A DNA stretch of 33,047 nt from Syntrophomonadaceae bacterium (GCA_014360155.1 JACIYB010000007.1:1-33047); one strand, 5' to 3'. Positions 8,144 to 17,315 are shown, counted from the first letter of the stretch. Numbers and translations are program-made. The notes: a model not told the origin generated them from the letters alone.

Positions 8144-9472
8144 TTGGGCAAAATGCGTCCTGTCTTAGGAATAATTTTATCTGTATTGTTTTTAGCAATC
8201 TGTTTTCTCCCACAAACCCAAGCCATATTAAGCCTGCCTTGCCACCAGAAAATAGTAGTAGGTGAGTCGAAGGAAATCAGTTTTAATTTGCCGGATAAAA
8301 TTGCAGACAATATTGAAATGCAAATCATGTCGCATTCTGAGAGCGTCTTTGCTGCTCCCCAGGATCCTCCGGTTGTCGTTCATAGAAATGCTTCAGGTTA
8401 TGAGATTACTGCTCTCAAGCCGGGGGAAGTTGATATTGAACTGAAAATTTTAGGGTGTATTCCCATAAAATCTATTGCTGTCCAGTCAATGCCTACAAGA
8501 AGGGTAGTTGCAGGAGGACATTCTATAGGGGTCTTATTGCAGTCACGAGGTGTAATGGTGGTAGGTTTTGCGCCTGTTACGGTGGAGAACGGGGAGAAAA
8601 AGTATCCTGCACGAGACCAAGGGATTAGAATAGGAGACCTGATTACAGAAGTGAATGGCAATGTATTGACCGGTGAAGACGAGCTGGCGAAGCTGGTAGA
8701 TGGAAGCAAAGGCAAAGAAATAATTTTGACTGTTAAGAGACAGGAGAAAGAGCTCACGATACCTGTGCAGGCTGCTTATTGTCCCGAAACCCAGCGGTAC
8801 AGGATCGGGCTGTATGTGCGTGATGGGATAGTAGGGGTCGGGACTTTAACCTTTTGGGAACCTGAGACTAAGAGGTTTGCGGCGTTAGGGCACCTTATCA
8901 TTGATGCCGATACGAAACAAGGTATTGAGCTTTTGAAGGGTAAGATCGTGAGTGCTTCCATTCATACGGTGAAACCGGCAAAGCCGGGTAAACCTGGAGA
9001 AAAAATCGGGGTTCTAGATTATGATGGACAAATAAAGGGAGAAATAACCAAAAATACTTACTACGGAATATATGGGAAAACTTATGCAGACATAAAAAAT
9101 CCTGACAGTGATTATACTGTGGAGGTTGGTTATTCCCACCAGGTTAAAGAAGGTAAGGCCCAGATATATACAGTTGTAAATGGGAATGATATAGAAAAAT
9201 TTGACATTATAATAGAAAAAGTATATCCGGAAAGAAAGAATGGGAAAGGTATGGTAATCAGAATAAATGATCCTCGATTATTAAACTTGACAGGTGGAAT
9301 AGTTCAGGGTATGAGCGGAAGTCCGATTATACAGGACGCCAAAATAGTCGGGGCTGTAACCCATGTCTTTTTAAATGATCCTACACGCGGTTACGGTATA
9401 TTTATGGATAATATGCTTGCGGAAATGCCTCTTGTGGAAAACGAACTGAAAAAAATATCGACAAATTATTAA
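8144..9472 (+). CDS. spoIVB: SpoIVB serine peptidase, sigma-K checkpoint signal
   Basis: SpoIVB is an S55-family peptidase secreted from the forespore that triggers pro-sigma-K processing in the mother cell; organisms lacking that checkpoint also keep it. The 442-residue protein has an N-terminal membrane/signal segment (about 6-26), a PDZ domain (about 125-205) and the peptidase domain (about 225-430). By spacing to the Bacillus enzyme, the catalytic triad is H250 (ALGH), D376 (INDPRLL) and S391 (GMSGSP). TTG 8144 has GGGAGTGA six bases upstream; ATG 8153 is an alternative. The 170-bp gap before it contains a GTATAGT/ACTATAC inverted repeat just ahead of the ribosome binding site but no convincing sigma-F or sigma-G promoter. 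Confidence 0.95.
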   Translation: MGKMRPVLGIILSVLFLAICFLPQTQAILSLPCHQKIVVGESKEISFNLPDKIADNIEMQIMSHSESVFAAPQDPPVVVHRNASGYEITALKPGEVDIELKILGCIPIKSIAVQSMPTRRVVAGGHSIGVLLQSRGVMVVGFAPVTVENGEKKYPARDQGIRIGDLITEVNGNVLTGEDELAKLVDGSKGKEIILTVKRQEKELTIPVQAAYCPETQRYRIGLYVRDGIVGVGTLTFWEPETKRFAALGHLIIDADTKQGIELLKGKIVSASIHTVKPAKPGKPGEKIGVLDYDGQIKGEITKNTYYGIYGKTYADIKNPDSDYTVEVGYSHQVKEGKAQIYTVVNGNDIEKFDIIIEKVYPERKNGKGMVIRINDPRLLNLTGGIVQGMSGSPIIQDAKIVGAVTHVFLNDPTRGYGIFMDNMLAEMPLVENELKKISTNY

Positions 9473-9613
9473 TATATATTTTTGTTTCGTAAATTAATAA
9501 AATAGCTTATTTTCTTAATTTGTGTTAAACTCAATAGAAGAATGTCATATATATTATGACTTTTTATGTTATTGTCTGCAATATTGTGGCTCAATTTGAT
9601 GGAAAAAAAAAGC

Positions 9614-9641
9614 AGGAAAAAGTTGGTGTATCGTCGAAGAG
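9614..9641 (+). promoter_or_regulatory. Candidate sigma-H promoter and 0A box upstream of spo0A
   Basis: AGGAAAA (9614-9620) resembles a sigma-H -35 element, and CGTCGAA (9632-9638) is one base away from the Spo0A box TGTCGAA and overlaps the expected -10. A second box-like site, TTTGTCGAT, is on the minus strand at 9457-9465, inside the end of spoIVB. In Bacillus spo0A is driven by sigma-H and by its own product. The matches are short and could be chance. Confidence 0.35.
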
Positions 9642-9688
9642 CCTTAAAAATGAGAGATTTCAAGAGGGATAAGGAGGAATAATTTCAC

Positions 9689-10495
9689 ATGTATTATAAT
9701 GAGACACATCAAATTAAGGTTCTTGTTGCGGATGATAATCGAGAATTTTGCGAAATACTGAGAGAATACTTTAATAATGAAGATGATTTTGAATTAGTCG
9801 ATGTTTGTTCAAACGGTATGGAAGTTCTCAATGTTCTCGAAAGACAAGAAACTGAAGTTCTTATTTTAGATTTGATTATGCCTTATATGGATGGTATAGG
9901 GGTTTTGGAGAAGATAAATGAATTGAAAATGGAACCGCGTCCTAAAATTATTATACTTACGGCTTTTGGACAGGAAAATATTACCCAAAAAGCAGTACAA
10001 CTGGGAGCTGATTATTATATCTTAAAACCTTTTAATTTGTCTGTTCTTGGGGACAGAGTCAAACAAATAGCTAGGGATATAAAGCCGAAAGTTGAGAATA
10101 GAGATCAGTTGGCAGCGGTCAGTGTGAAAAGAACACCTCCCAAAAATTTGGAGGTAGAAGTAACCAAAGTGATTCATGAGATTGGGGTTCCTGCTCACGT
10201 TAAAGGTTACCAATATCTGAGGGATGCTATCATGCTGGTTGTAGAGGAAGTCAACTATCTAGGAGCTGTCACAAAAGAACTTTATCCAGCTATAGCCCAG
10301 AAATATGATACAACTCCCAGCAGAGTGGAAAGAGCTATTAGACATGCTATAGAGTTAGCATGGGATAGGGGAGATCTTGAAAAAATCAATAAATTTTTCG
10401 GTTATACTATAAATGGAGAAAAAGGCAAGCCTACTAATTCTGAATTTATTGCCATTATTGCTGATAGGCTGAGATTGGAAAATAAGGTTGGATAA
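9689..10495 (+). CDS. spo0A: Sporulation master regulator Spo0A
   Basis: This 268-residue response regulator commits cells to sporulation when phosphorylated. The receiver domain (about 8-130) has the acidic pair D15/D16, the phosphoacceptor D61 in [12 protein letters not shown], and the conserved T and K (LTAFG, YYILKPF). After a linker, the Spo0A effector domain (about 150-268) shows the recognition-helix region [18 protein letters not shown] and the C-terminal PTNSEFIA motif. ATG 9689 lies behind AAGGAGG (9671-9677). It follows spoIVB by 216 bp and is closed by a strong terminator. Confidence 0.98.
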   Translation: MYYNETHQIKVLVADDNREFCEILREYFNNEDDFELVDVCSNGMEVLNVLERQETEVLILDLIMPYMDGIGVLEKINELKMEPRPKIIILTAFGQENITQKAVQLGADYYILKPFNLSVLGDRVKQIARDIKPKVENRDQLAAVSVKRTPPKNLEVEVTKVIHEIGVPAHVKGYQYLRDAIMLVVEEVNYLGAVTKELYPAIAQKYDTTPSRVERAIRHAIELAWDRGDLEKINKFFGYTINGEKGKPTNSEFIAIIADRLRLENKVG

Positions 10496-10517
10496 AAATC
10501 AAAAGGAAGTTTGCTGA

Positions 10518-10560
10518 GCCCTGGTTGCTGGTTTGTAAAATCAGTAATTGGGGCGTTTTT
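10518..10560 (+). terminator. Intrinsic terminator after spo0A
   Basis: GCCCTGGTTGCTG (10518-10530) pairs with CAGTAATTGGGGC (10542-10554), counting G-U pairs, to give a continuous 13-bp stem with an 11-nt loop. It is followed by G and five T residues. Confidence 0.8.
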
Positions 10561-10606
10561 GTAAGTAGCCGGTCATAAAAAACGTATTTTTAAAATATAG
10601 AGGTTT

Positions 10607-10634
10607 TTGTTTTGTTATTTTCGTGTGCTAATAT
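10607..10634 (+). promoter_or_regulatory. Candidate sigma-A promoter for the steA operon
   Basis: TTGTTT (10607-10612) and TAATAT (10629-10634) are 16 bases apart, and TG directly before C-TAATAT gives an extended -10. It lies between the spo0A terminator and steA, about 30 bp before the start codon. Confidence 0.55.
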
Positions 10635-10665
10635 AGTTTCATAAAGCCGTATCGGGGTGGATGGT

Positions 10666-11787
10666 GTGTTAGCAAAGGGAAGGGCACGCATGGACAGGCG
10701 TACCAAAAATCTAGTCAAAAGATTAAAAAAAAATGATATAGCTGTTATTGACCATGATGATATTGACGAGGTAGCGGCAAATTCACTTATAGACATTAAA
10801 CCGCGGGCAATTATAAATGCCCGGCCTTCTATAACTGGACGCTATCCTGCCAAAGGAGCATATAAAATATTAAAAGCTGGAATTCCCATACTAGATGAAG
10901 TTGGAGAGGAGATATTTACTAAACTGAGGGAAGGAACAGTAATAAATATAAAAGGGGATCAGGTTTTTTTAGGGGATAACCTGCTCGCTAGAGGAAGAGA
11001 ACTCAGTTTGGAAGATGTAGAAACTAAGATTAAACAGGCTAACCAAAATATACAGGCAGAGTTAGACAGTTTTGTCGAAAATACGCTTGAATATGCTAGA
11101 AAAGAAAAAGCCATTCTTTTAGGCAATTTTGAACTTCCTGATTTGGACACCCATATCCTTAATCGTCATGTACTCATTGTAGTAAAGGGCAAGAATTATA
11201 AAGAGGATTTGAGGATAATAAATTCGTACATACAAGAAGAACGGCCGGTATTAATAGGAGTAGACGGCGGAGCAGATGCTCTTTTGGAATTTGGGCTAAA
11301 ACCGGACATTATCGTGGGGGATATGGACAGTGTTTCCGACGAAGCCTTGCGCAGCGGAGCAGAAATTGTAGTGCATGCTTACCCGGATGGGTCGGCCCCT
11401 GGTTTTGAAAGGGTCCATGCCTTGGGTTTAACAGCCAAAGTCTTTCCGATGCCTGGGACTAGTGAAGATGTTGCCATGATACTTGCCTGGGAATATGGAG
11501 CAGGACTCATAGTGGCAGTGGGATCACATTCTAATATGATAGATTTTCTGGAAAAAGGCCGTAAAGGAATGGGGAGCACTTTTTTGGTCAGGTTAAAAGT
11601 AGGGTCAATACTTGTAGATGCCAGGGGAGTCAGCCAGTTATATAAACACAATTTGTCGACCAGATATCTTGCCCAGTTATTGATTGCGGCGATGGTACCA
11701 ATAATCATAATCCTCTGGGTATCACCGGCTACAAAATCTATTTTCCGGCTGATAATGCTGCAGCTTAAACTTCTTGTTGGTATGTAA
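10666..11787 (+). CDS. steA: SteA-family protein (putative cytokinetic ring protein)
   Basis: This protein of about 373 residues has an N-terminal all-clostridial region (ARMDRRTKNLVKRL, IDHDDIDEVAA), a central domain resembling thiamin pyrophosphokinase (VDGGADALLEFG and VGDMDS at about 199-222), and a C-terminal membrane helix (about 335-355). SteA of Corynebacterium acts with the membrane protein SteB in cell separation; in Clostridia the role is untested. The start is chosen as GTG 10666, five bases after GGGGTGG. GTG 10657 is the longest option and ATG 10690 a shorter one. The next gene belongs to the SteB/MctB family, so the actinobacterial pairing is kept. It begins a run of genes to about 14.2 kb. 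Confidence 0.85.
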   Translation: MLAKGRARMDRRTKNLVKRLKKNDIAVIDHDDIDEVAANSLIDIKPRAIINARPSITGRYPAKGAYKILKAGIPILDEVGEEIFTKLREGTVINIKGDQVFLGDNLLARGRELSLEDVETKIKQANQNIQAELDSFVENTLEYARKEKAILLGNFELPDLDTHILNRHVLIVVKGKNYKEDLRIINSYIQEERPVLIGVDGGADALLEFGLKPDIIVGDMDSVSDEALRSGAEIVVHAYPDGSAPGFERVHALGLTAKVFPMPGTSEDVAMILAWEYGAGLIVAVGSHSNMIDFLEKGRKGMGSTFLVRLKVGSILVDARGVSQLYKHNLSTRYLAQLLIAAMVPIIIILWVSPATKSIFRLIMLQLKLLVGM

Positions 11788-11805
11788 GACTTTGAGGTGA
11801 AATCG

Positions 11806-12702
11806 ATGATTGATTTAAAATATCATATAACTTCTCTGATAGCTGTTTTTCTGGCTCTGGGGGTAGGAATACTTATTGGGAGTACGATAGTCGGGGGCAA
11901 TGTACTTGTAGACCAGCAAAAAAAGATGATAGACCGATTGGAAGAGCAATTCTATGTGTTGAAGGAAAGAGAGAAGGACCTGGTAGAAGAAAACAAATAC
12001 AAAAACCAGATAATCAGCAATTATGAAAATTACAGCCAAGCTGTGCTGCCTCTTTTGGTCAAAAATCGCCTTGCAGGATATAGAATCGCTGTGGTGGTAA
12101 GTGGAGACAGAGATATACCTGCAGGAATGCTTAATGCTTTGTCGATTGCAGGCGCAGAAGTAATATCTAAAACTGTGGTTTTGTCCAACATGGAACTTAA
12201 AGATGACGGGTTGCGTGAAAAATTGGCTGATTATTATGATCTTGATGATGATGTCAAAAACGATACTCTGAGGAGTTATATTGCATCAAGTGTGGGTGCG
12301 GTGATAGCAAATGAGGCTGATATTACAGCGATTGATATGTTGCAAGGAGATGAGCTGGTAAAATTTGCTGGAGTCGAGAATGAAATAGTTGATGGGGTTA
12401 TACTGCTGGGGGGCAGCAATGATTTAAACAGGTTTTTTGTTCGAAGTTTCGACCAGGCGCTGATAGATTATTTAGTCAGCCGCAATATCAAAGTATTTGG
12501 TGTAGAGAATTCTGAAGTGAATTATTCATATATGGAGCATTATCAGAAAAGTAATATCAGTACCATTGATAATGTTGATATGAGTCCCGGGCAGATTTCT
12601 CTGATTTTTACTATAGAAGGAGAGGCCGGGAACTATGGTGTGAAACCTACGGCCCAGAAATTCATGCCTTCATTGCCGGTTGATAATATATTGGAAAGGT
12701 GA
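11806..12702 (+). CDS. MctB/SteB-like membrane protein ('copper transporter' family)
   Basis: The 298-residue protein has one N-terminal membrane helix (about 8-28, ITSLIAVFLALGVGILIGST), then a coiled coil (about 35-75) and an extracytoplasmic globular region. This fits the family annotated as copper transport outer membrane protein MctB in mycobacteria and SteB in corynebacteria. The copper role should not be carried over: this is a Gram-positive type cell, and the tight link to steA favours a SteA partner in division or envelope work. ATG 11806 has GAGGTGA just upstream and gives the family's usual MIDLKYHI start. It lies 18 bp after steA. Confidence 0.8.
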   Translation: MIDLKYHITSLIAVFLALGVGILIGSTIVGGNVLVDQQKKMIDRLEEQFYVLKEREKDLVEENKYKNQIISNYENYSQAVLPLLVKNRLAGYRIAVVVSGDRDIPAGMLNALSIAGAEVISKTVVLSNMELKDDGLREKLADYYDLDDDVKNDTLRSYIASSVGAVIANEADITAIDMLQGDELVKFAGVENEIVDGVILLGGSNDLNRFFVRSFDQALIDYLVSRNIKVFGVENSEVNYSYMEHYQKSNISTIDNVDMSPGQISLIFTIEGEAGNYGVKPTAQKFMPSLPVDNILER

Positions 12703-12711
12703 CAGGTTTAA

Positions 12712-13395
12712 ATGAAATCCGTGAGCATAATTATACCAGCCTACAACGAAGAGGCTAAAATTGCGGACACTCTGCGATCCCTAAAAACAATCGACAGCAT
12801 AGGCATAGATAAAATAGTAGTAGTAAACGACGGTTCTACCGACGGAACTGCAGCCAAAGCCAGAAAAGAGGGGGCTGTTGTACTTGATTTATATCCTAAC
12901 CGTGGTAAAGGCGGAGCCATGAATGCGGCCTTGCCTTTTGTTGATACGGATATAGCGGTTTTTTTAGATGCAGATCTGGGAGAAACAGCTTCTGAGGCGT
13001 GGAAGATTATTAAGCCCGTAGATGAGGGGGAAGCGGACCTCTGTATAGCTTCTTTTCCTCCTCCTGCCCGAAAAGGCGGTTTTGGAATTGTAAAGGGAAC
13101 TGCTGCTTGGGTGATTTACAGGATAGGGAAGATTAAAGTGAATTCTCCCTTGAGCGGGCAGCGAGCTATGAATAAAAATGTTTTGGAGAAAATTACTCCC
13201 TTTAACGAGGGCTATGGCGTAGAATTGGGGATAACTATTAAAGCTCTTATGCAAGGGTTTAGGATTATGGAAGTGCCTACTAATATGACCCATAATGAAA
13301 CCGGCCGTAATTTAAAGGGATTTTTGCATCGGGGCCGGCAGTTTATTGATATTTTAAGAGTAATCAATACGGAGATAAGGGGGAAAGGTGTTTGA
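12712..13395 (+). CDS. Family 2 glycosyltransferase
   Basis: The 227-residue GT-A fold enzyme of the DPM1/polyprenyl-phosphate sugar transferase kind starts with SIIIPAYNEE. It has D40 in VVNDGSTDGT and the metal-binding D86-A-D88 (FLDADLG). No membrane helices are seen, so it probably works at the cytoplasmic face. It lies nine bases after the MctB-like gene and overlaps the next gene, a phosphosugar-lipid transferase, by four bases. The pair may build a lipid-linked glycan, with this enzyme adding a sugar after the first phosphosugar. Donor and acceptor are unknown. Confidence 0.88.
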   Translation: MKSVSIIIPAYNEEAKIADTLRSLKTIDSIGIDKIVVVNDGSTDGTAAKARKEGAVVLDLYPNRGKGGAMNAALPFVDTDIAVFLDADLGETASEAWKIIKPVDEGEADLCIASFPPPARKGGFGIVKGTAAWVIYRIGKIKVNSPLSGQRAMNKNVLEKITPFNEGYGVELGITIKALMQGFRIMEVPTNMTHNETGRNLKGFLHRGRQFIDILRVINTEIRGKGV

Positions 13396-14213
13396 ATATT
13401 CCGCTTGTAGCTGGGTTGGCTGCAGCAGCTGGCATTTTCATAGAAGCGGTTCTTATCTATTTTCTCCTTGATATGTTTAAGCAGGTAGGAGCAGTAGGGA
13501 AAAATTTTAAACAGATCGATATTCCTATTGGCGTAGGCATTAGTTTCCCCATAACAGCTATGCTTGTTTTTACCGTCTATGCGGCGTTAAATTACTATGA
13601 TACATCCTATGATTTATTTCTCTTAGGGATCGTATCTATTTCTTTTTTGGGTTTCATTGATGATATGTTGGGCAAGAGGGATACAAGAGGTTTTAGAGGA
13701 CATTTTGGAGCTTTATTGCAGGGGCGGCTTACAACCGGAGGGTTAAAAGCTTTAGGCGGTGGATTTACAGCTTTTTTCCTGGCTATTTTTAATTCAGTTG
13801 GATGGGGTGAACTTCTTCTAAATACTCTGGTCATAGCTCTTTTCACCAATATGTTAAACCTTTTGGATCTGAGACCTGGAAGAGCTATTAAAGGTTATCT
13901 ATTTTTTCTGCTTACAATCGCTGTCTTAGCAAGAGGGGAAATTGACTGGCTTTTAGTGGCTCCCGTACTGGGTGCGGTAATATATTACCTTGCCTTGGAT
14001 ATAAAGGCCAAGGCCATGATGGGAGATGCGGGGGCTAATGTTTTGGGTCTGGTTTTGGGTTATATCAGTATCACAAGCCTCTCTTTCTTTATTAAAGCGG
14101 GGCTGCTGTTGTTTTTAATCGCTGTTCATATATATACTGAAAAATATTCTTTAACTGAGACTATTGAGAAAGTTCCTTTGTTAAGGGCGTTAGACAAAAT
14201 AGGAAGGGATTAA
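13392..14213 (+). CDS. MraY/WecA-like phosphosugar-polyprenyl-phosphate transferase
   Basis: The 273-residue polytopic protein (about 8 membrane helices) belongs to the PNPT family, which moves a sugar phosphate from a UDP-sugar to undecaprenyl phosphate. Seen motifs are the aspartate pair D90-D91 (GFIDDMLG), a TNMLNLLDLRPGRA segment (N153, N156, D159) and MMGDAGANVLG (about 209-219). The NxxNxxDG of MraY/WecA appears here as NLLDLRPG, so the acceptor-loop chemistry may differ. It is shorter than MraY (about 320). The start is TTG 13392, overlapping the glycosyltransferase stop as TTGA, with GGGGAAAGG upstream. It is not the essential mraY, which sits in the mur cluster. Confidence 0.85.
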   Translation: MNIPLVAGLAAAAGIFIEAVLIYFLLDMFKQVGAVGKNFKQIDIPIGVGISFPITAMLVFTVYAALNYYDTSYDLFLLGIVSISFLGFIDDMLGKRDTRGFRGHFGALLQGRLTTGGLKALGGGFTAFFLAIFNSVGWGELLLNTLVIALFTNMLNLLDLRPGRAIKGYLFFLLTIAVLARGEIDWLLVAPVLGAVIYYLALDIKAKAMMGDAGANVLGLVLGYISITSLSFFIKAGLLLFLIAVHIYTEKYSLTETIEKVPLLRALDKIGRD

Positions 14214-14230
14214 ACCGGGGGTGAACGAGA

Positions 14231-15358
14231 GTGGTCAACAGACAGAGGCTGGTAAGCCGGTTTATTAAACTGGTAGAAACTGGTTCGGTTTCAGGTCAGG
14301 AGGGTAAGCTGAGGGACCTGCTCAAAGCAGATTTTTACCGGCGCGGTTTAGATGCGGAAGAGGACAATGCGGGAGAAATCCTTAAGGGGCAATCTGGGAA
14401 TTTACTGGTAAGAATACCGGGAGCATTGAGCGGGCCGCCGCTTTTATTTGCTGCCCATATGGATACTGTTGAGCCGGGCAACGATATTAGAGCTATTGTT
14501 GGTGATGACGGTTTTATAAAGAGTAAGGGAGATACTGTATTGGGATCTGATGATAAGGCAGCTATAGCTGTTTTGCTGGAAGTTTTAGATGTGATCGAGG
14601 AGGATGGAATAGCACATCCCTCACTGGAATTCCTTTTCACCGTGAGTGAAGAACAGGGACTGCTGGGAGCTAAAGCTTTTGATTTCAGTAAATTGAAGGC
14701 CGAATTTGGTTATGTGCTTGATGCCGAAGGAGATCCAGGGACTGTGATAGTGCAGTCTCCCTGCCAGAACGAAATCGAGTATATGGCTTATGGAAAAGCT
14801 GCTCATGCTGGGATTAATCCCCAAGACGGTGTAAACGCTATTCAAATTGCGGCATTGGCAATGTCTCTAATGCCGTGCGGGCGAATAGATGAAGAGACAA
14901 CATGTAATTTCGGGATAATAAAGGGCGGCAAAGCCAGGAATATAGTCGCTGATTTCTGCCAGATTAAAGGAGAAATCCGAAGCCTTAGCCGGGAAAAGCT
15001 GAATAAGCTCAGTGCAGAATTGGAAGAAACTTTTAAAACCGAGGTAGAGAAACATGGAGGCAGGGCTGAGGTAACAGTAAAATTTCTTTATCCGGAAATA
15101 AAGCTTGACAGCGAAGAAAAGGTGGTCAAACTAGCGGTCAAGGCGGCGGAAGCTGTCGGGTTAAAACCGCAGCTGGCCAAAACGGGCGGGGGCAGTGATG
15201 CCAGCATAATAAACGGGCGAGGGATTCGTTGTGCTAATTTGGGGATAGGTATGAGAGCAGTTCACACTTGTGGTGAATATATAAGCGTTAATGATCTGGT
15301 TGATGATGTGAGGCTGATCCTGGCTCTGATACAGGAAGCCGGTAAAGATCATTCGTAA
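14231..15358 (+). CDS. M20 family metallopeptidase (PepT-like)
   Basis: The 375-residue two-zinc aminopeptidase/carboxypeptidase belongs to the peptidase T-like branch. Expected ligands and catalytic residues are visible: H76 and D78 (AAHMDTVEP), D107 (GSDDKAA), the E140/E141 pair (VSEEQGLLGAK), D164 (LDAEGDPG) and a C-terminal His in MRAVHTCGEYI. The dimerisation domain (about 180-295) starts with HAGINPQDGVNAI. GTG 14231 has GGGGGTGA ten bases upstream. It follows the PNPT gene by 17 bp and is likely in the same operon. Peptide scavenging is the simplest role; a link to the envelope genes is only positional. Confidence 0.9.
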   Translation: MVNRQRLVSRFIKLVETGSVSGQEGKLRDLLKADFYRRGLDAEEDNAGEILKGQSGNLLVRIPGALSGPPLLFAAHMDTVEPGNDIRAIVGDDGFIKSKGDTVLGSDDKAAIAVLLEVLDVIEEDGIAHPSLEFLFTVSEEQGLLGAKAFDFSKLKAEFGYVLDAEGDPGTVIVQSPCQNEIEYMAYGKAAHAGINPQDGVNAIQIAALAMSLMPCGRIDEETTCNFGIIKGGKARNIVADFCQIKGEIRSLSREKLNKLSAELEETFKTEVEKHGGRAEVTVKFLYPEIKLDSEEKVVKLAVKAAEAVGLKPQLAKTGGGSDASIINGRGIRCANLGIGMRAVHTCGEYISVNDLVDDVRLILALIQEAGKDHS

Positions 15359-15428
15359 GAGCAAGTGCTTGCTGCCTTGTATGTTCCAGTTTTACCTCCT
15401 ATATTTCGATTGATTAGTCAGGAGGGGT

Positions 15429-16532
15429 ATGGTGATAGAAATTAAAAGAGGAAACATAATAAAAGAACTGTTCTCCCGTGACGGGATAGCTGGTTACTTG
15501 CTGGAAGTTGAGGGTAGAGAGGAGAAATGCGTATCTTATCCAGACCTGGTAGGCGAAATTGAGCCTGGTGACGAAGTTTTGGTGAATACGACTGCAGTAT
15601 CTCTGAATTTGGGCAGTGGAGGGTACCATTTCGTTATCGCCAATTTAAATTCTAAAGGCAAGAAAATCAAATGTGGCGGCCATATTATGAAACTCCGTTA
15701 TACGCCTATGCAGGTTAAAGTCCTCAGTGTAGAAGAAGAAGAAAGTCCTCATCATCAGGATATGGCGGAAGCTGAAAGCTTAGAAAAAACCCCGGTATTA
15801 GTAGCCACACTTCATTCCATGCTGGCTCCTTTATGTTTGCAGCTCAGTAAAAACGGGCTGAAGGTGGTTTACGTTATGACTGACGGGGCTGCACTTCCTC
15901 TTTTTTTCAGCCATACAGTTCATTGGCTTAAAGCCAACGGAATTTTGCAGGGGACTGTTACGACAGGACATGCTTTTGGAGGTGACTTGGAGGCAGTAAA
16001 TATTTACTCGGGGCTGTTGGCGGCCAAAAGAGTTTATGATGCAGACGTTATCATCGTCAGTATGGGGCCTGGCATAGTCGGAACAGGAACCAGATGGGGA
16101 TTTAGCGGCATAGAACAGGGGGAAATACTGAATGCCGTGGAGGCTTTGGAGGGCCTGCCTATTGCAGTGCCCCGTATCAGCTTTGCTGATGAGAGGGAAA
16201 GACACCGCGGTATAAGTCATCACACAATTACAGTTCTTTCCAAGGTCTGCCGTGTACAGGCTCTAGTTCCGCTTCCCGTGATGGAAGAGGAAAAAATGAG
16301 CTATGTGCTGGAGCAGCTGCGCTGTGAGGAAGACTTGCTGGAGAGATACAAATTTTGCCTTGAAAATGTACCGTCTATCATAGAACTAGTACAAGACTGT
16401 GAACTGCCGATCACTACTATGAAGCGCGCGGCAGAGGAGGACAAGGAATTTTTTCTTACCCTGGGAGCTGCGGCTGCAGTAGCACAGCGCTTAAAAAATG
16501 GAGAACCGTTGCGACAAATCCGCCTAATTTAG
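15429..16532 (+). CDS. DUF3866 family protein
   Basis: This 367-residue soluble protein of unknown function is widespread in Firmicutes and Actinobacteria. It opens with a small beta-rich part (VIEIKRGNIIKEL, GYHFVIANL, about 1-70), followed by an alpha/beta region with VIVSMGPGIVGTGTRWGFSG (about 202-221) and a conserved HRGISHHT segment (about 255-262). No signal peptide or membrane helix is evident. ATG 15429 is preceded by CAGGAGG. It sits between the M20 peptidase and the NUDIX hydrolase, a common neighbourhood in spore formers. No catalytic role can be assigned. Confidence 0.85.
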   Translation: MVIEIKRGNIIKELFSRDGIAGYLLEVEGREEKCVSYPDLVGEIEPGDEVLVNTTAVSLNLGSGGYHFVIANLNSKGKKIKCGGHIMKLRYTPMQVKVLSVEEEESPHHQDMAEAESLEKTPVLVATLHSMLAPLCLQLSKNGLKVVYVMTDGAALPLFFSHTVHWLKANGILQGTVTTGHAFGGDLEAVNIYSGLLAAKRVYDADVIIVSMGPGIVGTGTRWGFSGIEQGEILNAVEALEGLPIAVPRISFADERERHRGISHHTITVLSKVCRVQALVPLPVMEEEKMSYVLEQLRCEEDLLERYKFCLENVPSIIELVQDCELPITTMKRAAEEDKEFFLTLGAAAAVAQRLKNGEPLRQIRLI

Positions 16533-16710
16533 ATACATCCGTATGAAATCCGATAAAGTAATATTGGCGGAAAAATTAGCAAAAATATTTTTCAGGTCCT
16601 TGATTTTCCCAGCAAAAATAATCCCCCGTTTGGTGACCAGCATCTTCATTAATCATCACCTCGTTTGCAGTTTATGCAATCACCGGAAATATATGCAGGA
16701 GGTTAACCTG

Positions 16711-17256
16711 ATGGAATTAACTGAAAATACACTGAGCTCAAAGGAGATATTTAAAGGCAAGATAATTAAAGTCCGGGTAGACAAAGTGGCTTTGCCCGAT
16801 GGGAATGAAAGTACGCGGGAGATAGTGGAACATGCTGATGCGGTAGCGGTGGTGGCTATAGATGATGATGAAAATGTTTGGATGGTGCGGCAGTACCGTA
16901 AGCCGGTAGAGCTCACATTGCTGGAAATACCGGCAGGAATTATAGAGGAGAATGAAGACCCGCTTGCAGGCGCTAAGAGAGAACTTGCTGAGGAAACCGG
17001 GCTGCGTGCCGGTCATTGGGAAAAAATTTTGTCGTATTACAGCAGCCCGGGTTTCAGCGATGAGATGCTTTACCTTTATATGGCTAGAAATTTAACTGAA
17101 GGTGAAGCTAGTCTTGATAAAGACGAATTTCTTAAAATAGAAAAAATACCGCTTGAAAAAGCGTATAGACTGATTTTTGAGGGCAAAATTCTTGATGGAA
17201 AGAGCATCATCGGAATCCAGCATGCTTATTTCAGGTTAAAAAAACAGGGAGGATAG
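16711..17256 (+). CDS. NUDIX hydrolase, ADP-ribose pyrophosphatase type
   Basis: The 181-residue enzyme is predicted to hydrolyse ADP-ribose to AMP and ribose 5-phosphate. The complete NUDIX box runs from G76 to L98 (GIIEENE, then REL-EE-GL), preceded by a WMVRQYRKPVELTLLEIPAG segment typical of the ADP-ribose pyrophosphatase branch. ATG 16711 has a strong AGGAGG at a normal distance. An in-frame ATG at 16543 would add 56 residues that look non-conserved and has no ribosome binding site, so the 178 bp before this gene is treated as intergenic. Confidence 0.9.
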   Translation: MELTENTLSSKEIFKGKIIKVRVDKVALPDGNESTREIVEHADAVAVVAIDDDENVWMVRQYRKPVELTLLEIPAGIIEENEDPLAGAKRELAEETGLRAGHWEKILSYYSSPGFSDEMLYLYMARNLTEGEASLDKDEFLKIEKIPLEKAYRLIFEGKILDGKSIIGIQHAYFRLKKQGG

Positions 17257-17315
17257 CAGGAAATACAGGTTTTGTACATTGAGAAGTGTTTTTTATTTTG
17301 AATTGATGTAAAAGT

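Noticed and set aside
12712-14213. Reading the PNPT gene as the essential mraY
   Set aside because: It is shorter than MraY, its acceptor loop differs, and no mur genes are adjacent.
16543-16710. 56-residue N-terminal extension of the NUDIX hydrolase
   Set aside because: No ribosome binding site at ATG 16543, while ATG 16711 has AGGAGG and gives a protein of family length.
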